From: CAYTSW01 sp964440605
Lineage (GTDB): Bacteria > Planctomycetota > Phycisphaerae > Phycisphaerales > UBA1924
DNA length: 28,475 bases
Reading direction: 5' to 3'
Assembly (NCBI GenBank): GCA_964440605.1
Contig: CAYTSW010000023.1
Coordinates: forward strand, 1-28,475
The position numbers were made by a program, and so were the translations under genes. The number at the start of each line of letters is the position of its first letter. Within the stretch, counting starts at the first letter, position 1. Under the pieces are notes generated by a model, which was not told the DNA's origin, did no database searches, and saw only the letters and a program-made list of their open reading frames with translations. Below, in pieces: positions 15,728 to 23,413 of the stretch.

Positions 15728-18106
15728 ATGAGTGCCAACACGCCGACGCTCCCCACGCCGCAGCGACTCCCCGCGCGCCCCGCCCCGCCCGGCCCACCCG
15801 GTCCCGGCGGTCCGGGTGGCGGTTTCGCCGGCCCTTCGATCGACCCGGTCCGGGTCCTGCGCACGTACTGGCCGCTGTTCGCCGGGGCCTTCGTGTTCGC
15901 GTGCATCGTCGGTGTCGGGGCGTTCTTCCTGCTGGGGCGCTACATGCCGCAGTACACCGCCATCGCCGAGTACCGGGTGCAACCGGTGCAGGACGCCGAC
16001 GCGGGCGGCGAAGCGACCCTCGGCGCGGGCAATGATGACGAACTGGAGATCTACGCCAAGACCCAGGCCCGCATCATCACGTCGGACGCGGTGCTCGAGC
16101 AGGTCGCGACCAGCCCGCTGCTCCGCCAGACCGAGTGGGTCAAGCAGTTCTACGACGGCCAAGTGCTCGACAAGAAGAAAGCGCTCAAGGCGCTGCGCGA
16201 CATTGTCAGCGCCGTCCACATCGGCGACACCCACTTCCTGCGCATCTCGGTCCGCGCCGCGCGCGCTCAGGACGCGCAGATCATCGCCGACGTCACGCAC
16301 CAAGTGTTCACCGAGATCAACCGCCGCCAGACCACTCAGTCGGCGCAGCGGCGGCTCGCCAACTACGAGTCGCGCCTGGAAGCGAACCGCAACTCCGTCG
16401 AAGAGCTCAACGCCCAGATGGCCAACCTGCTCTCGGGCAACGAGATCACAGGGCTGACCGAGGAAAAGCAGGCCACCTTCATCGAGATCCAGCAGATCCA
16501 GCCCGAGCTGGTCGCGATCCGTCAGGCGATCGCCTCGTCGGACGAGAGTCTGCAGCAATACCAGGACCTCATCGGCGGCGAGGGGGCCACGTTCCAGCAG
16601 GGTGAGTTGCCCGTCGGGTTCGTGTATCCCGAGTCGGTGCGCGCCGCCGCGGAGAACAGCCGGATCGTCCAGAACTTCGAGTCGCGGATCGCCAACCTAG
16701 AGGCGACGATCGCTTCACAGCGTGAGGAGTTCGGGGAGAACAGCCGTGTCATCCGTCGCCTGCTCTCGGAGAAGCGCTCACTGGAGAACCAGCGGGCGGT
16801 GCAGTTCCAGCAGGAGCAGGCGAGCATCTTCGCCGCCCAGCTCGACAACCTGCGTCGACAGGTGCGGGTGCTGCGGGCCACCGAGCGCGAGCTGATGAAT
16901 CGCCTGAGCGAAGCCGAGCAGCGTCAGAAGGAAGTGACCCTCATCCTGCGCGAGCACGACGCCCTCCGCTCCGATCGCAACCAGCGTCTGCGCAACATGC
17001 AGCAGCTCGAGGACCTGCGCACGGAGCAGCAACTCATCCTCGCCCAAGGCTCGCGTGTGCGCCTCCAGACGCCGCCCGACATCCCCGACGCACGCAGCTT
17101 CCCGCAGCCCATTCCCGTCCTCGCCGGCGCGATCGCGCTCATCGTCGGGCCGACGCTGGGCCTGGTCGTGCTCAAGGAGCTGCGTGAGCAGCGTGTCCGC
17201 TCGCCGCAGGACATCGCGAGCATCCCGCGCACGCGTGTGCTGGGCATCATCCCGGAGATCGGGCTGGACCCGGCGCGGCCCGCGCGGGCCGAGACCGCCT
17301 GCATCGATGCGCCCGAGGGCGCCATCGCCGAGGCCGTCCGTCAGATCCGCACCACGCTGCTCAAGGCGATCAACGGGCAGGGCTCGAGGAGCATCGTGCT
17401 CACCTCGGGCATGCCCGGCTCGGGCACGACGTCGATCGCCTGCAACCTCGCGGCGAACTTGGCGAGCGTGGACAAGCGTGTGCTGCTCGTCGACGCCAAC
17501 CTGCGCCGCCCGGCCGTCCACCGCGTCTTCGAACTCGACGAAGGCCCCGGTCTCGCGGAGGTGCTCGCGGGCGAGGCGTCGCTCGAGGACGCCGCCCGGC
17601 CCATCGCCGATGTTCCGGGATTCGACGTGCTTACGGCGGGCGTGGACCGCCGGCACGGGTACGAGCGGTTCACGACCGACGCCATGGCCGAACTGATCGA
17701 GCGGGCCAAGGCGACGTACGACGTGGTCGTCTTCGATTCGCCCCCCGCGATCGTCTCTCACGACGCCAGTGTCCTCGCCTCGCATTGCGATCACTCGATG
17801 CTCGTGGTGCGGGCATACGGCGAGAAGCGGGGCCTCGTCGCCCGCGTCCGCAACCAGCTCGCCGACGCGCAGGCGGCCTTCCTGGGCGTGGTCGTCAACG
17901 CGGTCAAGCCGACCGCCGGCGGGTACTTCAAGCGCAACTTCCAGGCCACCCTCGACTACCAAGACGACCCCTCGCCCAAGCGCGTCGCCAACACCGCATC
18001 GAAGAACGGCAAGAACAAGGCCCTGCCCGCGGTCGACACCACCGCCGCGCCCGACGACGAGGGCGATGACGCGAGCGACGGCGCGGACGGTCGCCCGAAG
18101 GCGTAA
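15728..18106 (+). CDS. Wzz-type chain-length protein fused to a BY-kinase-like ATPase domain with a defective P-loop
   Basis: 792 residues; ATG at 15728 behind a weak AGGGAAA. Residues 15-35 are Pro/Gly-rich (PPGPPGPGGPGGG). A first transmembrane segment (about 48-70) and a second (about 460-480) enclose a periplasmic Wzz part with long coiled coils (about 210-440). The cytoplasmic domain resembles bacterial tyrosine kinases of polysaccharide co-polymerases. Walker B is present at Asp670 in VVFDSPP. Walker A reads GMPGSGTTS, so Thr567 stands where the catalytic Lys should be. Walker A' reads VDANLRRP, with Asn591 replacing the second Asp. The C-terminus has only two scattered tyrosines, not a Tyr cluster. 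A structural or nucleotide-sensing role is more likely than kinase activity. The downstream epimerase follows after 36 bases. Confidence 0.9.
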   Translation: MSANTPTLPTPQRLPARPAPPGPPGPGGPGGGFAGPSIDPVRVLRTYWPLFAGAFVFACIVGVGAFFLLGRYMPQYTAIAEYRVQPVQDADAGGEATLGAGNDDELEIYAKTQARIITSDAVLEQVATSPLLRQTEWVKQFYDGQVLDKKKALKALRDIVSAVHIGDTHFLRISVRAARAQDAQIIADVTHQVFTEINRRQTTQSAQRRLANYESRLEANRNSVEELNAQMANLLSGNEITGLTEEKQATFIEIQQIQPELVAIRQAIASSDESLQQYQDLIGGEGATFQQGELPVGFVYPESVRAAAENSRIVQNFESRIANLEATIASQREEFGENSRVIRRLLSEKRSLENQRAVQFQQEQASIFAAQLDNLRRQVRVLRATERELMNRLSEAEQRQKEVTLILREHDALRSDRNQRLRNMQQLEDLRTEQQLILAQGSRVRLQTPPDIPDARSFPQPIPVLAGAIALIVGPTLGLVVLKELREQRVRSPQDIASIPRTRVLGIIPEIGLDPARPARAETACIDAPEGAIAEAVRQIRTTLLKAINGQGSRSIVLTSGMPGSGTTSIACNLAANLASVDKRVLLVDANLRRPAVHRVFELDEGPGLAEVLAGEASLEDAARPIADVPGFDVLTAGVDRRHGYERFTTDAMAELIERAKATYDVVVFDSPPAIVSHDASVLASHCDHSMLVVRAYGEKRGLVARVRNQLADAQAAFLGVVVNAVKPTAGGYFKRNFQATLDYQDDPSPKRVANTASKNGKNKALPAVDTTAAPDDEGDDASDGADGRPKA

Positions 18107-18142
18107 CCTCCGCGGCTTCCGATCGCAGGAGCCGCCCACGCC

Positions 18143-19198
18143 GTGAACGCACCGCCTCGCACCTCAGGCCAAGCCCCGCCCGCCCGGCTCCTCCGGGCGG
18201 GCGGTCGCGCGCTCGTCACGGGCGGCGCCGGTTTCATCGGCTCGCACCTTGTCGAGCACCTGCTCGAGCGCGGCCTGGAGGTCACGGTCTGCGACGACTG
18301 CTCCACTGGCACGCTCGACAATCTCGCGAAGGTCAGCGACCGCATCGCACTCGTACGCGGTGACCTCGCCGAGATGTTGCGCGGCCCGCTCGCCGAGGCC
18401 GGGTTCGACGCGATCTTTCATCTGGCCGCGAGCGTGGGTGTGCAGCGCATCCTCGAGCGTCCCATCGAGTCGATCGAGGCGAACATCGCGCAGACCGCCG
18501 CGGTGTTGCGCTACGCCGCCGACCATGGCCCGCGGCCGGACACGCCCGCCGCCTTCCTCTTTGCCTCCTCGTCCGAGGTGTACGGCAAGTCGACGAAAGT
18601 GCCCTTCAGCGAGGAGGACGACCGGCTCTACGGGCCCACGACCATCCACCGCTGGTCCTACGCCGGCGGCAAGGCACTGGGGGAGCAGCTCGCGCTCGCC
18701 CACCATCGCCAGCGCGGTCTGCCGGCGGTCATCGTCCGGTTCTTCAACACCGTCGGGCCCCGGCAGGTGGGGCGGTACGGGATGGTACTGCCGCGCTTCG
18801 TCCGTCAGGCGCTGGCGGGTGAGGCCCTGACGGTGTTCGGCTCGGGGGAGCAATCGCGGTGCTTCTGCGACGTTCGGGATGCCGTGCCGGCGCTCGTCCG
18901 GCTCCTCGACGACCCGGCGCACCACGGGCGGGTGTACAACCTGGGGTCGGACCGCCCGGTGACGATTGCGCAGCTCGCGCGCACGGTGCTTGAAGTTGTG
19001 GCCAAGGGCGATGGCCCGAACGGGGGAATGGTCAGCGTGCCGTATAGTGAGGCCTACCCCCCGGGGTTTGAAGACCTCCACGTCCGTATTCCTGATCTGA
19101 CGCGTATCCGCGAGGCCATCGGCTTTCAGCAACGCTACGCACTGGCCGACACCATCAAGGACATCGCGTCGTTCGTCCAAGCGTACCCCGACGCCTGA
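18143..19198 (+). CDS. NAD-dependent epimerase/dehydratase (UDP-glucuronate decarboxylase / dTDP-glucose dehydratase-like)
   Basis: 351 residues from a GTG at 18143 with GCAGGAG about ten bases upstream. The nucleotide loop is VTGGAGFIGSH (25-35), the following acid-rich turn is CDDCSTGT (50-57), the Ser region is ASSSEVYGKS (141-150) and the YxxxK pair is Tyr173/Lys177 in SYAGGK. RFFNTVGPRQ and the late CDVRD are typical of extended SDRs that act on nucleotide sugars. The SEVYGKS form is more like UDP-glucuronate decarboxylases or dehydratases than GalE, but the substrate is not fixed. It differs clearly from the epimerase at 3170-4213. The place between the Wzz-like protein and the initiating transferase makes a precursor-sugar role very likely. 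Confidence 0.92.
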   Translation: MNAPPRTSGQAPPARLLRAGGRALVTGGAGFIGSHLVEHLLERGLEVTVCDDCSTGTLDNLAKVSDRIALVRGDLAEMLRGPLAEAGFDAIFHLAASVGVQRILERPIESIEANIAQTAAVLRYAADHGPRPDTPAAFLFASSSEVYGKSTKVPFSEEDDRLYGPTTIHRWSYAGGKALGEQLALAHHRQRGLPAVIVRFFNTVGPRQVGRYGMVLPRFVRQALAGEALTVFGSGEQSRCFCDVRDAVPALVRLLDDPAHHGRVYNLGSDRPVTIAQLARTVLEVVAKGDGPNGGMVSVPYSEAYPPGFEDLHVRIPDLTRIREAIGFQQRYALADTIKDIASFVQAYPDA

Positions 19199-19259
19199 AT
19201 CTCTCGTTGCCGAGGCCTGACGCCGCGCACCCGTTCCGATTTTCCCGCTACGCCCATCC

Positions 19260-20678
19260 ATGCAGAACGACTCCACGCCAACCGATACGGTCCAGGCCGA
19301 AGCCGCGCTGAGCGAAGCGCGCGTCGCGTTGGATGCGGCCCGTGACGCGGTGACGTCGGCTGAGGAAGCGATGGGGGTGGCTCAGGCGGCCATGTCGCCC
19401 GGGCCGCTCGACCTGTTCCACAACTCGATCATCATCTTTGTGATCGCGTTCCTGGTGACGCTGGGGGTCACGCCGATCATGCGGGCCGTGGCTTTGGCCG
19501 CGGGCATCGTCGATAAGCCGCTCGAGGCGCGCAAGGCCCACCGCGTGCCCGTTGCCTATCTGGGTGGTGTGGGGGTCTACCTCGGGCTGCTCGCGGCCTT
19601 GGCGTTCAGCTACTTCATGCTCGTCGCCGAGCCTCCCGACTGGTTGTATGTGCCGCACTCGGTCTCGGGGACGATGGACGAGCAGTTGCCCGTGCCGCTG
19701 TCGATCCTGCTGGGGATGTCGGTCATCACGATCGTCGGTCTGTGGGACGACGTCTTCGGGCTGGACCCGCGGCTGAAGGTGTCCGGGCAGTTGCTCGCGG
19801 CAGCGGCGCTCGCGCTGGAAGACGTGGGCACGAAGGTCGCGGCGGGGGTCATGGCGCCGGTCGGCAACCTCGTGGGCAACCCGGAACTGACGTGGCTGAT
19901 CGATCTGCCCATGACGGTCCCGATGGTGGGCTCGTCGATCGAGCTCGATCTCGTCTACTGGGCGGGCACGGCGATCATCGCGGTCTTCGTCCTGGGCGCC
20001 TGCAACGCCGCCAACCTCGTCGACGGGCTGGACGGGCTGCTCTCGGGCGTGACGGCGATCGCGGCGGCGGGGATGCTGGTGATCGCGCTGTTCATGGCGG
20101 CGAGCCTCGACGGTCCCTACGACAACGCGCGCATCGTGCTCTGCCTGGCCCTCATGGGCGCCTGTATGGGTTTCCTCTGCCACAACTTCAACCCCGCGAC
20201 GATCTTCCTCGGGGACTGCGGCTCGCTGCTGCTGGGCTACATGGCTATCGCGATCGTGCTGACGCTGGGTGACACGGGCAAGACGCACCTGGTCATCGCC
20301 GGGCTGGTGATCTACGCGATCCCGATCATCGATACTTTCCTGGCGATCGTTCGGCGCAAGCTCGCGGGCCTGCCCATGAGCGCTCCGGACGCTCACCACC
20401 TGCACCACATGCTCAAGCGGGCCCTGGGGGTGAAGGGGGCGGTGCTCAGCCTGTACGGGATGGGGTTCGTGTTCGCCGGCATCGGCGTGTGGATGACCTT
20501 CGGGCGTCTACGCATTGTGCTGACCGTGGCGCTGGTGCTGGCGGCCTTCATCGCGGTCTCGGCGGTGAAGATTGCCCGCAAGCAGGTGCTCGAGCAGCAG
20601 GCGATCGAGAAGACCGCCAAGCGCGCCCTGCCCACCCATCCCGGCCGCGCCCCCGAGCCCGCGGGTCCGAAAGCCTGA
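19260..20678 (+). CDS. polyprenyl-phosphate sugar-1-phosphate transferase (WecA/TagO/MraY family)
   Basis: 472 residues from the ATG at 19260. The family transfers a sugar-1-phosphate from a UDP-sugar to undecaprenyl phosphate, the first membrane step of polysaccharide assembly. Signature motifs are AHRVPVAYLGGVG (93-105), WDDVFGLDPRLK, NAANLVDGLDGL, the metal-binding FLGDCGSLLLGY, and the His-rich DAHHLHHML. About ten membrane segments run from residue 55 to about 445. Residues 10-46 form an Ala/Glu-rich helical lead not usual in WecA. The C-terminus is a basic helix ending in a Pro-rich tail. The last gene of the exopolysaccharide locus, it is followed two bases later by the AhpD-like gene. 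Confidence 0.95.
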   Translation: MQNDSTPTDTVQAEAALSEARVALDAARDAVTSAEEAMGVAQAAMSPGPLDLFHNSIIIFVIAFLVTLGVTPIMRAVALAAGIVDKPLEARKAHRVPVAYLGGVGVYLGLLAALAFSYFMLVAEPPDWLYVPHSVSGTMDEQLPVPLSILLGMSVITIVGLWDDVFGLDPRLKVSGQLLAAAALALEDVGTKVAAGVMAPVGNLVGNPELTWLIDLPMTVPMVGSSIELDLVYWAGTAIIAVFVLGACNAANLVDGLDGLLSGVTAIAAAGMLVIALFMAASLDGPYDNARIVLCLALMGACMGFLCHNFNPATIFLGDCGSLLLGYMAIAIVLTLGDTGKTHLVIAGLVIYAIPIIDTFLAIVRRKLAGLPMSAPDAHHLHHMLKRALGVKGAVLSLYGMGFVFAGIGVWMTFGRLRIVLTVALVLAAFIAVSAVKIARKQVLEQQAIEKTAKRALPTHPGRAPEPAGPKA

Positions 20679-20680
20679 TC

Positions 20681-21079
20681 ATGGCCGACTCCCCGCCATC
20701 TCGCGACGACGCACGCCGCCAGTTGCAGGCCTATCGCGCCCTGCGCGCCGCGGGACAGGAGCGGCTGTCGGGCTGCGGGCACCTGGGCGTGAACAGGTTC
20801 CTGCGTCTCGATTCGGCGGCCTACGAGGACGCGACGGCTTCGGGCGGGCTCGATGCGCCGACCAAGGAACTGCTCGGCCTGGTCGCCTCGGCGGTGCTCC
20901 GGTGCGACGACTGCATCACCTACCACCTCGAGCAGGCGGTGGCGGCTGGGCTGGCCAAACAGCAAATCGAAGACGCCCTGAATGTGGCCCTCGTGGTGGG
21001 TGGCTCGATCGTCATCCCCCACATGAGACGGGCCCTTCTGGTGCTGGATGTGCTGCTGGAGGAGCGGGCCTCGCCGTGA
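20681..21079 (+). CDS. AhpD/carboxymuconolactone-decarboxylase-like peroxidase family protein
   Basis: 132 residues from the ATG at 20681; the longer open frame to the left overlaps the transferase and is shadow. The AhpD active-site pattern is complete: Glu63, then Cys75 and Cys78 in RCDDCITYH with His82, spacing E-x11-CxxC-x3-H. In AhpD this relay reduces peroxides through the two cysteines, so a redox enzyme is more likely than a true decarboxylase. The rest is the usual all-helical fold with ALNVALVVGGSIVIPHM. It starts two bases after the transferase stop, so it is probably read with the end of the polysaccharide locus, although the function need not be related. Confidence 0.9.
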   Translation: MADSPPSRDDARRQLQAYRALRAAGQERLSGCGHLGVNRFLRLDSAAYEDATASGGLDAPTKELLGLVASAVLRCDDCITYHLEQAVAAGLAKQQIEDALNVALVVGGSIVIPHMRRALLVLDVLLEERASP

Positions 21080-21417
21080 CCCACGGGCGAGTCCGTGCGT
21101 CCGTTGGCCCGCGTGCCGATCGCATGTGAGCCCATTTTCCTTTGCTTCTCCTGGATTTCACCGATAGGCTTCTCTCGGCGGGCCGAGTGCGCCCGTTTGG
21201 GATTCGTGAGCTCAGCCATGCCGATCACGCATTGCACAGTCGAACAGCCGATGTCCAGGGCCCGAGGTCCGGTCGCGGCTGTCTGTTGCTCATGAGCATC
21301 CCGGCCTTCGTTGTGATGAACGGTTGGTCCTGCCCGGTTCCGGGTCCGCGCGTGCGGGCTGCCGGCCGACGGCGCCGTCGTCTGTTTGAGTTTGTTTCCC
21401 CCTGAAGGAGCACCGCC
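21080..21417 (+). other. leader region of infC
   Basis: About 340 bases with no convincing gene in either direction. Two short inverted repeats are visible: CTCGGC/GCCGAG at 21174-21187 and a perfect 14-base palindrome at 21367-21380. No T-rich terminator tail follows either. I did not identify a ribosomal-protein leader motif or a known riboswitch. The long distance before infC suggests an infC transcript start within this region. Confidence 0.45.
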
Positions 21418-21420
21418 ATT
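21404..21420 (+). promoter_or_regulatory. infC ribosome binding site and AUU start codon
   Basis: GAAGGAG at 21404-21410 is a strong ribosome binding site, seven bases before ATT at 21418-21420. A TGA at 21403-21405 is in the same frame, and no ATG, GTG or TTG occurs in frame between it and 21523. The conserved N-terminus therefore has to begin at this ATT. Confidence 0.85.
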
Positions 21421-22125
21421 TCCCGTCGATTCATCCGCGATGCCGGCCCGGTTCGCAAGCAGCGTGTCAACCATGAGATCCGTCTGAGCCCGATCAAGCT
21501 GATTGATCAGAACAACGAGCAGGTGGGCGTGATTGACACGCGCGACGCGATGCGCATGGCCGAGGAGGCCGGTCTCGATCTGGTCGAGATCCAGCCCAAC
21601 GTTCGTCCGCCGCTCTGCAAGATCATGGACTACGGCAAATACCGCTACGAGCTGTCCAAGAAGCAGAAGGGCCAGAAGAACAAGTCGCAGGAGATGAAGC
21701 AGGTGCGGCTGGGTCGGTCGGCGAAGATCGACCCGCACGACGTGGAGATCCGCGTCAATCAGGCCCGCAAGTTCCTGATGCAGGGGCACAAGGTGCAGCT
21801 CGAGCAGCGCTTCCGCGGGCGTGAGATGCAGCACAAGGACATCGGGCTCGACCGCCTGCAACAGATCGCCAAGGACCTGAGCGACATCGCGAAGATCGAG
21901 GTCCCGCCGCGACACGCCGGTCGTCAGGTCACGCTCATCTTGGCTCCCGACAAGCCGAAGATCGAGGCGATCAAGCGCAAGCAGGCGGCGGAGGAGGCGG
22001 CGAAGAAGCCGGCTCAGGCGGAGGAAGCTGAAGCCGAGGCCGAGAACGCGCCGCAGGCCGATCAGGTCGACGGCGGGCAGGTCGAGGCTCCCCAAGAGGC
22101 GGAGCCGGCCGAGCGCTCGAGCTAA
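21418..22125 (+). CDS. infC: translation initiation factor IF-3 with AUU start and acidic C-terminal tail
   Basis: 235 residues when started at the ATT. IF-3 binds the 30S subunit, keeps subunits apart and rejects non-standard start codons. The N-terminal domain is clear (NHEIRLSPIKLI, then EEAGLDLVEIQPNVRPPLCKIMDYGKY), as is the Lys-rich linker helix and the C-terminal domain (KEVRLG-like MKQVRLGRSAKID, RFRGREMQHKDIG). The AUU start is the known autoregulatory device of infC in other bacteria: IF-3 represses its own mRNA. After about residue 180 comes a tail of roughly 55 residues rich in Ala and Glu, absent from the E. coli protein. rpmI and rplT, the usual next genes, are missing; the next gene is a phosphoesterase 390 bases later. 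Confidence 0.96.
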   Translation: MSRRFIRDAGPVRKQRVNHEIRLSPIKLIDQNNEQVGVIDTRDAMRMAEEAGLDLVEIQPNVRPPLCKIMDYGKYRYELSKKQKGQKNKSQEMKQVRLGRSAKIDPHDVEIRVNQARKFLMQGHKVQLEQRFRGREMQHKDIGLDRLQQIAKDLSDIAKIEVPPRHAGRQVTLILAPDKPKIEAIKRKQAAEEAAKKPAQAEEAEAEAENAPQADQVDGGQVEAPQEAEPAERSS

Positions 22126-22516
22126 CCCGCTGTCATGGCAAGCGTTATGAGTGTCCGGGCGGCGATTGCGTCGTCCGTCGTCGCATGCGCACGCGATGCG
22201 AGGGGCGGCCTCGGAACGCGTGGACGCCGGGGTTGGGGTGTGTCTGCGCCGGTCGTGCGTGCGGGGGAACCGGAAACGGGCTGCAACGCCGCGGCGAGTG
22301 GGGCGTTTCACTACGTGGGGTCGAGCAAATGTGGCCCCCTGTGTGGCGTGTCCCGCGTGGTCGGCATCGGGACAGATGAGTCGTGAAAGTCGGGACATCC
22401 AAGGCCCATCAAAGTGGCGAAGAGCACGCAGGAAGCATGACGGTCGGGCGTCAGAACGTCCGATGTAGACGCCGGGAGACGAGCGGGCCTGTAGGCCCGA
22501 CTGCATGAGCTGAGAG
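22126..22516 (+). other. gene-free stretch after infC with several possible hairpins
   Basis: About 390 bases with only shadow-like short open frames; none resembles L35 or L20. A GGGGTC...GGCCCC stem is visible at about 22317-22340. A 6-bp perfect stem CGGGCC-TGTA-GGCCCG (22484-22499) ends 17 bases before the next start codon. No T-rich terminator tail is seen. A structured untranslated RNA is possible, but I recognise no known class. Confidence 0.4.
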
Positions 22517-23281
22517 ATGGCACGGATCGCGCTTCTATCTGACATTCACGGCAACGCCGAGGCGCTCGAGCGCGTGCTCGACGACCTGTCGACCGTCAAC
22601 GCGGAGCTCGTCGTCTGCCTCGGCGACGTCGTCGGGTACGGGCCGGATCCGGAGCGTTGCGTCGAACTCGTGTACGAACACTGTGACGTCTGCGTGTTGG
22701 GCAACCACGACGAGGCGATCCTCGTCGAGGCGGCGACGGACTACTTCAACGATCAGGCCCGCAGAGCGCTGGACTACACGCGGGATCGGTTGGACGACTG
22801 GCATCTGACGATGCTCAAGCTGATGCCGTACCGCACGATCCGGGCGGACGTGGGCTTTGCGCACGGTAGCTTTGGGGCCGCGCGCTTCGATTACTTGTAC
22901 AGTGCCGACGCCGCAGCCCGGAGTTTCGAGGGCTTTGATCAGGCGATCGGGTGTGTGGGGCACACGCACCTGCCGTCATACTTCACGTGCGTCGAGGCCG
23001 ACGGCGCGCTGGCCGACGAATCGGGGATGCAGGTGCGGGCGTTCCCGATCGGCGGGGCGAGCCGCGTGCGCCTGACGGGCGGCGATCGGGTGATCGTCAA
23101 TCCGGGCTCGGTGGGCCAGCCGCGCGACCGCAACCCGGACGCGTCTTGGGGCGTGCTCGACACGGACGAGGGGTGGTTCGAGGTGCGCCGCGTGCGGTAC
23201 GACGTGGACGCCGTGGGGGCGTTGATGGAGGCGGCCGGGTTGCCCGAGGTGCACCGTCACCGGCTGCGGGTGGGGGCCTGA
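22517..23281 (+). CDS. calcineurin-like metallophosphoesterase (YfcE/MJ0936-like)
   Basis: 254 residues from the ATG at 22517. All metal-binding motifs of this superfamily are present: SDIHGN (Asp9, His11), LGDVVGYGP (Asp37), GNHD (Asn63, His64), AHGS around 115, GHTHLP, and the family's VNPGSVGQPRD near residue 195. The GYGPDPERC form after the second motif is typical of the single-domain group described as phosphodiesterases with broad in vitro substrates. The physiological substrate is unknown. No signal peptide is seen, so it is cytoplasmic. It converges on the 100-residue gene at 23414; the gap holds the palindromic repeat and a second hairpin. The start has only a weak GAGAG before it. 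Confidence 0.93.
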   Translation: MARIALLSDIHGNAEALERVLDDLSTVNAELVVCLGDVVGYGPDPERCVELVYEHCDVCVLGNHDEAILVEAATDYFNDQARRALDYTRDRLDDWHLTMLKLMPYRTIRADVGFAHGSFGAARFDYLYSADAAARSFEGFDQAIGCVGHTHLPSYFTCVEADGALADESGMQVRAFPIGGASRVRLTGGDRVIVNPGSVGQPRDRNPDASWGVLDTDEGWFEVRRVRYDVDAVGALMEAAGLPEVHRHRLRVGA

Positions 23282-23296
23282 GCGCGCTGCCGACTT

Positions 23297-23333
23297 GAAA
23301 GCACTGACCCGCAGAGCCGGGTCAGTGGCACCC
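23297..23333. repeat. 37-bp palindromic element, copy 1 (intergenic)
   Basis: A perfect 10-bp stem, CACTGACCCG (23302-23311) with CGGGTCAGTG (23318-23327), closes a six-base loop CAGAGC. It is flanked by GAAAG on the left and GCACCC on the right. 36 of 37 bases are identical to 28137-28173; the single difference is at 23314. It begins 15 bases after the phosphoesterase stop, between convergent genes. The architecture is that of a dispersed REP-like palindrome. It might also act as a bidirectional transcription end, though it has no T-run. Confidence 0.85.
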
Positions 23334-23350
23334 TTGGCATTGCGCGACTG

Positions 23351-23380
23351 TGCCGGGTTCTGCGGCGCAGTACCCGGGCA
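23351..23380. terminator. hairpin between convergent genes, possible bidirectional terminator
   Basis: TGCC-GGGT pairs with ACCC-GGGCA (one bulge), and an inner CTGC/GCAG stem closes a GGC loop, so a hairpin of about 12 base pairs spans the 30 bases. It sits between the stops of two convergent genes. There is no T-run, so its action as an intrinsic terminator is uncertain. Confidence 0.4.
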
Positions 23381-23413
23381 CCCGCGGGGGTCCAGTACCG
23401 CCAGAGGCTCGGC

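Noticed and set aside
16778..18139. 453-codon minus-strand open frame opposite the Wzz-like gene
   Set aside because: Shadow of the coding strand with an Arg/Gly/His-rich composition and no recognisable motif.
6919..20678. PEP-CTERM-type sorting signal on a protein of the locus
   Set aside because: Every C-terminus was read; none ends in a Pro-Glu-Pro-like motif followed by a hydrophobic helix and basic residues.
22135..22402. Short open frames after infC as possible rpmI or another ribosomal gene
   Set aside because: None has the L35 or L20 sequence pattern, and the overlapping frames on both strands look random.
22126..22516. Known structured RNA (RNase P, SRP, tmRNA, cobalamin riboswitch) in the gap after infC
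   Set aside because: A few short strings look suggestive, but the conserved cores of these RNAs are not present.
23351..23380. Third copy of the 37-bp palindrome
   Set aside because: It is a hairpin next to copy 1, but the stem sequence differs and the flanks do not match.
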